Shown piece by piece: positions 49,123-58,844 of a stretch of 64,000 bases of DNA. The stretch is from Stentor roeselii (Eukaryota > Ciliophora > Heterotrichea > Heterotrichida > Stentoridae): positions 62,001 through 126,000 of the forward strand of contig RSEH01000052.1 of NCBI GenBank assembly GCA_006503475.1. The letters are read 5' to 3'. The notes beneath the pieces were generated by a model, which made no database searches, was not told where the DNA came from, and worked only from the letters and a program-made list of their open reading frames with translations. Numbering within the stretch: position 1 is the stretch's first letter; each line of letters opens with the position of its first letter. The translations under genes and the position numbers were made by a program.

Positions 49123-49545
49123 TTAATAAACCTTTCTCGGTCGATTTCCCGATCGACTGAAGCGGCCGATATCAAAGACTTTATTATAAATCTTCTGTTT
49201 GTTAAAAAAAAGCTTGGCCTGGTTAACGTCTAAAGTTTCAGACAACAAAAGCAAGTCTTTTTGCGGTTCTGGCTTTTTAGGACTGAGACTATGAACGAAA
49301 GACCCGGCAGCGGAACTAGGAAGTGTTTTTTCATGAAAATGGTCGTATTTGTGAGGAATCCTGGAGTACCCCACAAATGTGTTGCAATGTGATTTGCTGC
49401 TGCCTTCTAAAAGACTTTGAATTCCTTTATTCGTGTGGATTTGAATGGGTCGGGTCTTCTGAACCGCCACTTCTTTTGTATTCGCGCGGTTCGCCACTGG
49501 GTTAAGACTGAAAGTCCTGATTCTGAAGAAGTCAGTGTTATTCAT
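49123..49545 (-). CDS. Small basic protein of unknown function
   Basis: 140 residues, basic, with ATG directly after TAATATAAT. No membrane segment or known domain; short aromatic/Pro blocks (YSRIPHKYDHFHEKTLP) suggest a structural microtubule- or axoneme-associated protein, but I cannot name it. Confidence 0.6.
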   Translation of the reverse strand: MNNTDFFRIRTFSLNPVANRANTKEVAVQKTRPIQIHTNKGIQSLLEGSSKSHCNTFVGYSRIPHKYDHFHEKTLPSSAAGSFVHSLSPKKPEPQKDLLLLSETLDVNQAKLFFNKQKIYNKVFDIGRFSRSGNRPRKVY

Positions 49546-49590
49546 ATTATATTAGAGGAGTTACCCTTATTCACCTTGAATTAGACTAAA

Positions 49591-52500
49591 TTAAAACATT
49601 TCATCGCTGTCGACTGACTCGCTTATCACTTCTTCTGATATAAAATTTTCATCTTCGTAGTTTTCTTCTGATGATTCGAGTTTTGGATTTGATGGGGCTT
49701 CTGGGATTTTTAATTTTGGAGTATTTGAACGACTTGAATGATTTGAATGGCTTGAATGGCTTGAACTGCTTGAACTGCTTGAACTACTTGAACTCTTTTT
49801 GGATTGGGCTGGCAGGAATGGTAATGGATTTGGTGAGGGTTTGCTTTTTGATGATGATTTTTTGGAACTTTTGGAAGTATTGGATTTTTTTTGGGTTGGA
49901 TCGAAGGTTAATGGATTTGTAGGCTTGGAGGAGCTTTTTGAGGAGGAACTGCTTGAGATTTTGGAAACAATCTTCATAGGCTCAAGCTTTGGAAGTTCAC
50001 GATTCTCAAAACTAGAAGAACTTTTCGAGCTATATTTTTTTTCTAATTTTTCAGGAAAACCATATTGATTCTTATCTTCCTTCTTTTTCTCACTACTGAA
50101 TTCAGATTTTTCATAATAATTTTTTTCAATTTCCACCTCCTCATTCCTAAATCCCTTTTCTTGTTCACTTTCATCAAATTCCGAATATTCCTGTTCATTC
50201 AAGTCATAACTCTCAACTTTTTTAATTTTTTCAGAACTCTTCGGAGTTTTATTCCTTTTCGAAGAATTGCTTTTAGAACTACCAGAATATTTATAATTTG
50301 AATTATTTTTCTCATTTTCATCGACATCAAAATTCTTTTTTAAATTTTCATCAAGAAGTTTCTTTTCACTTGAAGAAGATTCTGAGGAAGACTCTGAGGA
50401 AGACTCTGAAGATTTTGAGTTTTTATCATTTGCCACAAATTTAGATTCTCGGCTTTGCTCAGTTATAACTGGAGGAAGGCTAAAGACTTGGGGCGGAGAA
50501 TGTAATACTGGAGGGGCTGAATATTCTGAAAAAGGCGAAAAATTTAAGTTGTTTGAATTTGGAGAAGAATTCAAGTTCGTATGGGATGGCACTGGCTGCA
50601 TCTTGGCTTGGGGAACTAGCTTTGAATCACTTGGAAATTCTCCAGGAGTTTGGAATGAAAAGGCACTTGATGGGTTACTTAACTGGGGTAAAGTTGGGAA
50701 TGCATCTCTTAGTGAGTAACTGACTGTGTTTGATGGGTCTTTATTTTCGAACTTTGCTGTTGGATCACTTGTAGAATCAGCTTTACTTTGAGGTTCTGGA
50801 AAGTCCTCCTTAAAAACTAGAGGTATTTTAGGATTTTTAGCCTTTGATGAGGATTTACTCGAACTTGAACTAGAATGCTTATATGGATTTTCAATCACTT
50901 TTTCAGATTCTTCAGAACTTGAGCTCGGATACTTGTAGGGTTGCTTTTCGGCTATTCCTGATTTTTTAGAAGACTTTTCAGATAATTTCGAAGATTTTTT
51001 AGACTTTTTAGAAGATTTTTCTGATTTTTCATAATTTTTAGAAGATTTTTCAGATATTTCAGAAATTTTTTTAGATTTTTCTGATTTCTCATAATCTTTA
51101 GAAGATTTTTCAGATGATATCGAAGACTTTTTAGACTTTTCTGAAGATATTTTTAGCTTTTCTGAAGATTTTTTAGACTTTTTTGAAGATTTTTCAGATA
51201 TTTTTGAAGACTTTACAGAAATTTTTGAAGACTTTACAGAAGATTTAATTGATGATTTTTCACTAAGACTAGAACTGGTGTTAAAATCTCTCTGTTTTTC
51301 CTTTTCTTTTCCAAGAGTGAAAGTATTTTCAGCAACATGTTGAGAGCTACTTTCATAACTATCATCTTCATAATCATCCTTAGGTTCATCAACTAGATTT
51401 TGTAAGTTTTTTTCAGATTTCTTCCGAGTCATAGGAATTTGTTCAGAAATCGAGCTTTCAAATTTTTCTTCATATTCATCTTCCTTCTGAGCACTTTTCA
51501 AAGACTCTTTATCTTCTTCATATTCCGAGGTGCTTGAAACAATTTCAAAAGTTTTAACTTTCGTCATCGAACTTTGATAAAAATTTTCACTTGTAGGAGG
51601 TTTACTAGAAAAATTGTCATTTTTACTAGAAATCATCTCTTTTTCCTCCTTTTTCTTAATTTTTTCATTTTCAGAACTTTCTGAGCTCGAATCTTTTATT
51701 TTCAAAGATTTTTTTTCAGTCCTCAAGTCCTTCAAGTTCATCGGCTGATTTTTTTTCCTGCTTCCAAAAGACGAAGAAGATTCATGCGGGGTATGTTTAA
51801 GTATATCTTGAATGCTATCTGAAGAGCTGTCTTTTTTCTTATCAGGCTGATGTTCAATCTTGCTGATAGCGAGGGTGAACTTAGAGCTAGCATCATTTTC
51901 CTTAGTCTCTTTAAGTGCAGTCTTTCCTGAATTCGAGCTGGGTTTTTTCACATGTTGATTAGAAATACTAGCAAAAGGTGAAATTTCGCTGATTTTCTGT
52001 CTTCCTGGAGAGTCTTCTGAGTAGTCTAAATTAGCTGATTCCGATATAGAAATTTTCTTAATTTCTTCACTGACTTCATCAGAAGAGCTACGTTTTCGTC
52101 TTTTCGGTGAATTTGCGACTCCTAAATTATTCATGATTTTTTCAAACTCGTCAATAAAAATGCAAGCCTCATTTTCCTTATCATACTGAAGAGCTTCTAA
52201 GATAAGCACTAAAAAATCATGTTCAATGTTTTTCAATCCAAGGTTTTCAAGGCCAGTGATGAAGCTTTCAGGGTAAATCAGTTTGTTTTCAACTTGAAAG
52301 ACTTCCCTAACACTTTGCTTCTGCTTCTTAAGAGACTGGGCGATTTCTTGAAGATAGTGTTTCACGATCTGTGCCTTTTCAGATTCAGAGTACTCCTGAC
52401 TTTCTTCAGTGTTTTGCTCGCCGTAGGCTCGAATGAAGTGAATGTAAGGGACTTTGTCAAGTTCGTATTCATGTGAGTAAAAAAGAAGAGTCATGTACTG

Positions 52501-54468
52501 GAAAAGTCGATCTTTTGAAAATTCTTTGAAATCTTTTATCGCGAGTTTGAACTGCTCTAAAGTAATCGACCCTGAATCTTTCTTGTCAAAAACTCGACAG
52601 TTTTCTTTTATTTGCTTTTTGTGTTTCATGATCACTCGAGTTAACTCACTGTCGAACTTTTCTTCTTCTTCTGATTCAAAAACTTGCCAGTCTGGAAGAA
52701 ATTTTTGAAGTTTTGTGAGAAGATCTTTTAGTTTTAAAGAATTTTGAAGTTTTGATGAGGAAGTCATTAAAAAATTGACTAGTTTTTCCATGTTTAACTT
52801 TTGGGGAAATGCGATAGGAGGACTTTTCATTATTTTTAACAGGTCGCTACGTGATAAGGAACTTTCGGATTTTAAAGATGGGAAAAAAGTTTCGAATAAC
52901 TGGGTCTTTTGGATTCGGTTTAATTGCATGCATAGTGAAAAGTGTTGGAGAATGTTTTCTACTTCTTTTTCTGGAACTTCTGGAGTTTCTTTAGGGTTTT
53001 CGGTTAATTTTTCGGGTTTTTGTATGATTGGAGACTTGTAATCAGGGGAAAATTCAGAAGAGAATATTGGGACGTTTGAAGTATGAAATAAAGGCTTTTC
53101 TTCTGACTCAGAGCTACTTGAATGTGAAACTTTATCAATCTGCTTTTGTAATTTTATCAAGTTAACTACAATTTTCCCAGATTTTTTTTCAGTAAGATTA
53201 TCAAGTTCATTTTTTTTAAAAGTTTTTCCTAAACCTTTGAAAGTTTTAATAAAATCTTCGATATCGACATATCCTAGATGCTCCTTATCAAGTGAGTCAA
53301 TAATATTTTTAAATGAAGTTTTTTGTTTTTTCAATAAATTGCGAATTTCAATAAAAACTTGAATTTGCCTTGTGGAAGGTCTGGGACTGATCGACTTTCT
53401 TTCACTTTCCTTAGCCTTGAAAGAGTTTTTAAGAATTTCTATTTGTTTTTGCAGTTCTTTATTTTTTTTTTCTTCATTTTCAATTCGATTCCTTAATTCT
53501 TCTGATTTTTTCCTTTCTACATTTAACTCATCAAGGATTAAAGTTTCTTTCTCCCTTGTTTCCCGGTCCTTAGTTTCAATATGAGTTTTAAGTTTCTGTA
53601 TTTCCAACTTCAAGTTAACAACCTGGTGTCCTCCATTTTTCTTCTTTTTTTCATTATCCTGCACTTTTTCCTGCTGAAACCTTCTAAGTTCATCCTGTGC
53701 CCTAGCAAGTGCGATCTTCAAGTCACTATTTTCCTTTTTAAGAGAATTCACCAGTTCCCCAGCAAATTTTTTATCATATTCAGAATTAGAAAAATGATTG
53801 CTCTGTTTATTAAGTGCTTCAGCAAGGTTCACACTGAGTCTTTTGCATTCTTCTTCATAACTCTGTATTTGAATTTCAAGTTCCATATTCTTACTCGACT
53901 TGATATTTCTTTTTAACTTCAAGATTTCCTCATCTTTTGCTTTAATCTCGATTTTTCCTTCTTTTATCGTCTGTTTCAAGTTATTCACCAAATGGATGTA
54001 CTTGTGTCCTGGAGACTTCTCATTCGCTGAGAGCTCTTCAATAATATCGTCTTTTTTCGAGACTTCTTTTTCCAACTGCGTGATTCTTGTCTTGATTTTC
54101 ACGTTTTCTGACTGCAGTCCATTTAAAGCGAGCTTCAAGGCCATGTTGTCTTCATAAAGTCTTTCCTTGTCAATTGCAATTAGAGTCGGCTTCAGCCGAC
54201 TCAGAAGATAAGCGTCTTGAGAAGGTTTTATTGAAAGTTTAGAAGCGATGTTCACAAGGTTTTTCTTTGCTGATATCGGCCTTCCGTTCTTTTTCTTTGC
54301 AATGACGCGCTTTTCTAGGTTCTTCGCACTTTTTGGACGAAGGACCATGTTTTGCAAGGTCCTTGGACGGTCGTCGTGGTCGCGACTTGTGAGGTCTTCG
54401 TTTTGTTCTATCTTTGGGGACTTGGTTTCGAGTTTCCTGAATAGTTTGTACATTGAAGGATAGGACAT
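49591..54468 (-). CDS. Giant coiled-coil, EF-hand-like and Ser/Lys-rich protein
   Basis: An uninterrupted 1625-codon frame. Residues 1-100 are basic; 110-350 form a coiled coil (MALKLALNGLQSENVKIKTR, IEIQSYEEECKRL-like) that recalls IQCE-type centrosomal or ciliary proteins. Residues 370-760 hold degenerate EF-hand-like units (DKEHLGYVDIEDF, DKKDSGSITLEQF). The C-terminal 850 residues are low-complexity Ser, Lys and Glu with SEKSSKKSKK repeats and a poly-Ser stretch. A scaffold of cortex or basal body is a guess. The length and lack of introns are notable. The 5' leader is C-poor on the plus strand (54480-54780). Confidence 0.75.
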   Translation of the reverse strand: MSYPSMYKLFRKLETKSPKIEQNEDLTSRDHDDRPRTLQNMVLRPKSAKNLEKRVIAKKKNGRPISAKKNLVNIASKLSIKPSQDAYLLSRLKPTLIAIDKERLYEDNMALKLALNGLQSENVKIKTRITQLEKEVSKKDDIIEELSANEKSPGHKYIHLVNNLKQTIKEGKIEIKAKDEEILKLKRNIKSSKNMELEIQIQSYEEECKRLSVNLAEALNKQSNHFSNSEYDKKFAGELVNSLKKENSDLKIALARAQDELRRFQQEKVQDNEKKKKNGGHQVVNLKLEIQKLKTHIETKDRETREKETLILDELNVERKKSEELRNRIENEEKKNKELQKQIEILKNSFKAKESERKSISPRPSTRQIQVFIEIRNLLKKQKTSFKNIIDSLDKEHLGYVDIEDFIKTFKGLGKTFKKNELDNLTEKKSGKIVVNLIKLQKQIDKVSHSSSSESEEKPLFHTSNVPIFSSEFSPDYKSPIIQKPEKLTENPKETPEVPEKEVENILQHFSLCMQLNRIQKTQLFETFFPSLKSESSLSRSDLLKIMKSPPIAFPQKLNMEKLVNFLMTSSSKLQNSLKLKDLLTKLQKFLPDWQVFESEEEEKFDSELTRVIMKHKKQIKENCRVFDKKDSGSITLEQFKLAIKDFKEFSKDRLFQYMTLLFYSHEYELDKVPYIHFIRAYGEQNTEESQEYSESEKAQIVKHYLQEIAQSLKKQKQSVREVFQVENKLIYPESFITGLENLGLKNIEHDFLVLILEALQYDKENEACIFIDEFEKIMNNLGVANSPKRRKRSSSDEVSEEIKKISISESANLDYSEDSPGRQKISEISPFASISNQHVKKPSSNSGKTALKETKENDASSKFTLAISKIEHQPDKKKDSSSDSIQDILKHTPHESSSSFGSRKKNQPMNLKDLRTEKKSLKIKDSSSESSENEKIKKKEEKEMISSKNDNFSSKPPTSENFYQSSMTKVKTFEIVSSTSEYEEDKESLKSAQKEDEYEEKFESSISEQIPMTRKKSEKNLQNLVDEPKDDYEDDSYESSSQHVAENTFTLGKEKEKQRDFNTSSSLSEKSSIKSSVKSSKISVKSSKISEKSSKKSKKSSEKLKISSEKSKKSSISSEKSSKDYEKSEKSKKISEISEKSSKNYEKSEKSSKKSKKSSKLSEKSSKKSGIAEKQPYKYPSSSSEESEKVIENPYKHSSSSSSKSSSKAKNPKIPLVFKEDFPEPQSKADSTSDPTAKFENKDPSNTVSYSLRDAFPTLPQLSNPSSAFSFQTPGEFPSDSKLVPQAKMQPVPSHTNLNSSPNSNNLNFSPFSEYSAPPVLHSPPQVFSLPPVITEQSRESKFVANDKNSKSSESSSESSSESSSSEKKLLDENLKKNFDVDENEKNNSNYKYSGSSKSNSSKRNKTPKSSEKIKKVESYDLNEQEYSEFDESEQEKGFRNEEVEIEKNYYEKSEFSSEKKKEDKNQYGFPEKLEKKYSSKSSSSFENRELPKLEPMKIVSKISSSSSSKSSSKPTNPLTFDPTQKKSNTSKSSKKSSSKSKPSPNPLPFLPAQSKKSSSSSSSSSSSSHSSHSNHSSRSNTPKLKIPEAPSNPKLESSEENYEDENFISEEVISESVDSDEMF
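49722..49793 (-). repeat. 9-bp tandem repeat, about 8 copies
   Basis: Plus-strand unit resembles TGCTTGAAC with changes at two or three positions; coding poly-Ser with His/Asn/Arg in the giant protein. Confidence 0.85.
50950..51250 (-). repeat. Imperfect tandem repeats coding SEKSSKKSKK
   Basis: Repeating AGAAGATTTTTCAGA- and TTTTTTAGACTT-like blocks in 12-27 bp steps, coding Ser/Lys/Glu units. Confidence 0.75.
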
Positions 54469-54951
54469 TTTTTATTGCAGTTATTTTTAGAGGGTCATTG
54501 GAGGGAAGAGGAGTTTATTTGGATTTTTTTATAGGAGATTAGTTTTGATGTTTTGGTTTTTTAGATTTGTAGGTGAGGAGGTTTTGGTTGGTGCTTTGTG
54601 GATTTTTTTTTAAACTTGGCTTTCTATCCATGTGGTTGGAAATTTTGGGGTTTTAGAATAAGGTTGATCAAAATCGTGTTTTTGGATAAGTTTTCGTTGT
54701 TTTATAGAGGGAGAGTTTTGAGAAATTTAGTTAGAAGTCTCTGATTTGATAGGGATTAAAAGTGGGAATGTTGTAGGTACTTGGAGTACTGCTAATTGGC
54801 AACTTCACTTCAAAACCATGTTTTAACCCTTTCATAAATATTCCATTAAATCACCTTTCTTCTATTACTAAATTATTTAAAACCCAAATATATCAACAAC
54901 ACTAAAAAAACCCTAAAATTAATCACCTTGAACATTAAACTTCTATCTATC
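54469..54951. other. Non-coding gap with C-depleted tract
   Basis: 483 bp upstream of the giant gene. Plus strand 54480-54600 has only two C, and stays C-poor to about 54780, so the transcribed leader side is A/C-rich and nearly without G. No frame or RNA gene seen. Confidence 0.6.
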
Positions 54952-56367
54952 CTAATTATAACTATCAGAGTCATTCTGAGGAGTCTTATGCTTTCCAATA
55001 GGACTACTCCAAGATTCATCATCACTAGACACAACCTTTTTCTTCTTCTTTCTATCATTAAGAACCTGCACCTTCAGCTGTTCATAAGGATCAGGGTCAC
55101 ATTTAATCCAATAAGGTTGATCCTGAAACAAATACTGAGTCTGCCCAAGCGGCACAAACTTGAGTGTAAACCCAGTGATAGCTCCTCCCACAAGGCCGAA
55201 GCCAAGTGAAATAAAAGTAGCAGCAATTTGTAGTCCTCCCTGTTTATAAAACCCGTCAATCGCATAGTCTCCAGTTTCAATTTCCCACTGAGTGACTCCA
55301 AGTCCAGAGACAACGATAGCAGAAAGAATGCCTCCAAGAAACCCGGGCATTCCATGCAAGTTATGAATTCCTGCAGTGTCGAAAAGTCCAATTTTATGTT
55401 CAAGGAACCTGGTAATCCTCTTATACCCGATAGTTGAAATTATTCCAGCTAAGAACCCACATAACAAAGAGACAAAAGGATAAACAATTAAATCACAAGC
55501 AGCTCCAATAGCGACTCCTCCTGCAAGAGTGGCGTTTAAGATGTCCTCCATGTGAAACTTTCCTTGATTGTAAAGAGCTGAAAGGATAAAAGTCGAAACA
55601 CAGCTGCCTGTCAAGGAAAGAATCGTGTTGACCACTGCTCGGTGAATCCCTGCTGTGTCTGTCACGATCCCTGCGTTGAATGACGGCCAATGCATCCACA
55701 AGAAAATCGTCCCAATCATGGCGAACAAGTTCGAGTTGTAACTACTGTCGTTGTAAGGGTTTCCGATGACAGTCTTCGGTGAGAAGATAAGAGAAAACAT
55801 CAGCCCAAAATAAGCTCCATATGTGTGAATAGAAATACTTCCACCTGCATCAAAAGCTTTGATCTTCTCAAAAACTATCATTTCTTGTAAAGCGTAAATG
55901 AAAACCTCGATGGTTGTCATCACTAATGTCTGGGCTGTGTTTATTTTCCCGATCACTCCTCCAAAGCTGATCAATACTGCCGCTGCACAGTAATCTGCTC
56001 TTATAAATAAAGAAGTGCTGATGTTTATTGTGTCTGAAAAGTCACCTTCAGAGACTTTATGCCAGAATCCTTCAAATAAAATGTAAAGTTGAATCGCCAA
56101 AGCAGCGGCGATGAAATTTATTGAAACACCGGTCCATGAGTGATGTTTTAAGAAAGTCATCAAAAAGCCAAAGCCGATAAACATCATCACATGAACGTCT
56201 TGCATCATTGGATAATGAAGCATGAAATCTTCTAATCCTTCAACATTTTTTTCATTAGTGTTATTTTCCATTCTTGCGTAGTCGTCAAACCGAACGAAAA
56301 GTCCATATAGACTGATGATGATCACCTCCAGGGTAACTCCCACAATAATTAGAGCTCTTCCAGACAT
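54952..56367 (-). CDS. Rh-type ammonium/ammonia transporter
   Basis: The 471-residue protein has 11-12 TM helices. It carries Rh-family marks: DVHVMMFIGFGFLM in helix 2, ADYCAAAVLISFGGVIGK, GSISIHTYGAYFGL with the first pore His, FLWMHWPSFN, and DTAGIHNLHGMPG with the second pore His (LHG). The large N-terminal loop has an N-x-T site, as in Rh glycoproteins. The tail is Lys/Ser-rich and cytosolic. It would move NH3/NH4+ (perhaps CO2) across the plasma or contractile-vacuole membrane. Confidence 0.93.
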   Translation of the reverse strand: MSGRALIIVGVTLEVIIISLYGLFVRFDDYARMENNTNEKNVEGLEDFMLHYPMMQDVHVMMFIGFGFLMTFLKHHSWTGVSINFIAAALAIQLYILFEGFWHKVSEGDFSDTINISTSLFIRADYCAAAVLISFGGVIGKINTAQTLVMTTIEVFIYALQEMIVFEKIKAFDAGGSISIHTYGAYFGLMFSLIFSPKTVIGNPYNDSSYNSNLFAMIGTIFLWMHWPSFNAGIVTDTAGIHRAVVNTILSLTGSCVSTFILSALYNQGKFHMEDILNATLAGGVAIGAACDLIVYPFVSLLCGFLAGIISTIGYKRITRFLEHKIGLFDTAGIHNLHGMPGFLGGILSAIVVSGLGVTQWEIETGDYAIDGFYKQGGLQIAATFISLGFGLVGGAITGFTLKFVPLGQTQYLFQDQPYWIKCDPDPYEQLKVQVLNDRKKKKKVVSSDDESWSSPIGKHKTPQNDSDSYN

Positions 56368-56521
56368 TTTTATATGGCCTTGAAAAAATGTCAGTGAAGT
56401 TTTGGAGGCATGTTCGATGTCGGATATTAAAATGATCTTTAAGGAATTTTAAGTTTTCATTCACTTTTACCAACTTGATGATTGGTGAAAGATAAGATTT
56501 GATGTAATTTTTTATAAAGTA

Positions 56522-56794
56522 ATGAAAACCAAGTTCCACAACTATAACTTGGCTTATATTGGTTTAGGAATTATTATTTATTTTGGAATACCTGTCGAAA
56601 ATACTGCTGATTTGTTTGGGGTTGCTTGGGATTCGTTGTTTGCAGGAAAGATTTACTATCGGCTGGAAAATGATGTAAACTATTACGACTTGAGGCTGAA
56701 GGATGTTTATTCTGAGTTCGACCCTCAACGTAATCCAGTTGAAATCGCGATAAAAGAAAAGGAAACTAAAGATGATTTAAGTAAGGATAGTTAA
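56522..56794 (+). CDS. Small membrane protein of unknown function
   Basis: 90 residues with one N-terminal hydrophobic helix (about 8-24) and a charged C-terminal part. It resembles small accessory subunits of mitochondrial complexes in form, but no family is recognised. The stop overlaps the stop of the convergent gene in TTAA (56791-56794). Confidence 0.6.
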   Translation: MKTKFHNYNLAYIGLGIIIYFGIPVENTADLFGVAWDSLFAGKIYYRLENDVNYYDLRLKDVYSEFDPQRNPVEIAIKEKETKDDLSKDS

Positions 56795-57258
56795 GATTCA
56801 CCTTTTCTTAATGTAAATTGGATTATATCGCTGACTTGCTTGCCTTTATCTCGAAGTTCTTCGTATTTCATGAGTCTTTGCATTTCCAGTTTCGCCTTCT
56901 CCTGATGGTACTTTCGCCTCATTTCGTCTTTAGGCGACTCGTATTTGTCGGAGAGTCTCTGGATTTCAAAGCCGAGGGAAAGATTGAACATGTGGTCGAT
57001 TTGGGATTTGGATATAATCAGGACTAACAATAGACAACTGGAGTTTTTCCAGAATAAAAAATTGTCAGATATTGAGAAAAAACCTCTTTTGTAGTAAATG
57101 TAAATTGGGATCAAGTGAAGGATACCGTTTATCCAGTAACCTTGGTAGTTTAGAACTGATCTTATATACAGGGTCTTTTGTTCTTCTGAAGATAGCTCTC
57201 GTCCTTTCCAGTAGTTTGCGAGTTTGTTTACATATATATGCTGGTTCCATGATGTCAT
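56791..57258 (-). CDS. Two-helix membrane protein with C-terminal coiled coil
   Basis: 155 residues: basic N-terminus, two hydrophobic helices (about 38-55 and 67-82), then a charged helix (about 103-145, KYHQEKAKLEMQRLMKYEEL). No family recognised. It shares a 4-bp 3' overlap with the plus-strand small membrane-protein gene. Confidence 0.6.
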   Translation of the reverse strand: MTSWNQHIYVNKLANYWKGRELSSEEQKTLYIRSVLNYQGYWINGILHLIPIYIYYKRGFFSISDNFLFWKNSSCLLLVLIISKSQIDHMFNLSLGFEIQRLSDKYESPKDEMRRKYHQEKAKLEMQRLMKYEELRDKGKQVSDIIQFTLRKGES

Positions 57259-57551
57259 TTTGATTATTTAACTGAGAAAAAATCAAAATTTTTTATAAAC
57301 TTGGAAATACAACAAAAGGAATTTTACCAGATTTAGCTTTTTTTAATATTTAATTTTTTGATTGATTTATCATGTGAGCTTTTGAAAATGTTTAATTCAT
57401 TTAGGTTGAATAAGGTATTCAATAATTATTTAATTTATAATTGTTATCATAAATTAATTAAGTTCACCGATTAATAAAGCATCCAATGATTAATTCTGTA
57501 AAAATCATTCTTTCTTAACTAGATTGTTGAAATTTTTCTTTCATAGTAATA

Positions 57552-58844
57552 ATGAGTGGTTTATGTAAACAAATCACAATTTATTCCGGCCTTCTTCTGA
57601 TGTCATCAACCTATACCTTAATCGCTCCTTTTTTACCAAAAGTCTCCCAAGAAAAGAACTTGCCACTATGGTTGATCGGTTTGATCTTTGCATTGAACCC
57701 GATCGGAAATGTAATCACATCTCTATTTTTAGGAAAGTACTTAAATCAACTAGGCAGGAAGCCAGTGTTGATCGCTAGTTACTTCATAACTGGTTTATCT
57801 TTATTGTTTTTATGCCCAATTGAGCTAGTCGATAGAGATTTAATGATCGTTCTCGCGATTATTTCTCGTCTTTTAGGGGGAATAGGGGTGAGTTGTTTAT
57901 ACACTTGTCAACTCACTATTTTCATCAGTGATTACCCTGACCAGATGCAAGTGATGCTTGGAAGAATGGAAGCCTTTATAGGAATAGGAATGATTTCAGG
58001 CCCATTGATTGGAGTAGCTTTGTACTCAATCAGTTTGTTCATAGCTTTACTATCAATTGGAGTAGTTTTAGTGGTATTTTCTGTCATTTCCTGGAAATCG
58101 ATGGGAAATTTCCGACCTTATGAAATAAAAAAATTGGATATTAGCTTAACGAGACTTTCTTTAAAACTGGTGATTTTTACATAGAGACTATTTTTATCTA
58201 TTATTTTACATGTTTTATTTATGACCTCGTTTGGATTCTTTGCTTCTATATTAGAAATCCATCTTTCATCGTACAACGAGAGTCTTTTCACTATTTCTCT
58301 TTGTTTCGCTCTCCAAAGCTCTGTTTATCTGATTTTTTCACTGTCAGGGGCTTACTTATTCAAAATGTTTGACCCTCGTCTTGTAATCATCGTTGGGGCT
58401 TTACTTGAATGTCTTGCTTTTGCGATGTTTGCTCCATTTCCTTTGATTTTTCCTGATAGCTCTTGGGTTATAATTGCAAGTATACCACTTATGGGATTGG
58501 GTCAGGTTATGTGCTACAGTAATTTTTAAGTAGTTTTCAGCATTCCTTATATGATTAGATGCGCTGTTGATGACTATGGATATGCTGAAGATGATATTTT
58601 GACTGATGCTGTTTCAAGTTTAGCTGTTTTTGCAGGAGGCATCGGTGAAATTATTGGACCTTTGGCATCGGTTAGTTTGTCTGAAGTTATTGGAATAAAA
58701 GGATCTTCGATTTTGGTTTCGGGATTTTTTCTTTGTTTTGCTTTTGTGTTTTTTTTTGGAAGTGGATATGCGGATGAAAAGATTTGTAAAAAAAATACTA
58801 AACAAAACTTGATACTTGATGAAACTTTTATAAAAACGAAATGA
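57552..58844 (+). CDS. Major facilitator superfamily transporter
   Basis: Three exons around two 15-nt introns give 420 residues with about 12 TM helices. The loop 2-3 signature reads GKYLNQLGRKPVLIAS (motif A, G-x-x-x-D/N-x-x-G-R-K), and ISRLLGGIGVSCLYT fits helix 4. The pattern suggests the DHA1/SLC18-like group of drug or amine exporters; substrate unknown. Stop TGA. Without splicing, the gene would look like three fragments. Confidence 0.88.
58170..58184 (+). other. 15-nt intron (MFS gene)
   Basis: GTGATTTTTACATAG; begins GTG rather than GTA. Joins LSLKL to RLFLS. A at position 10. Confidence 0.88.
58519..58533 (+). other. 15-nt intron (MFS gene)
   Basis: GTAATTTTTAAGTAG; joins VMCY to IFSIPY. 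A at position 10. Confidence 0.88.

Noticed and set aside
49671-50301. Several plus-strand frames inside the giant gene
   Set aside because: They are antisense shadows of Ser-rich repeats (Leu/Asn-rich products) with no own start context.
57552-58844. MFS gene as three fragments of a pseudogene
   Set aside because: Two 15-nt GT...AG introns with A at position 10 account for both stops.
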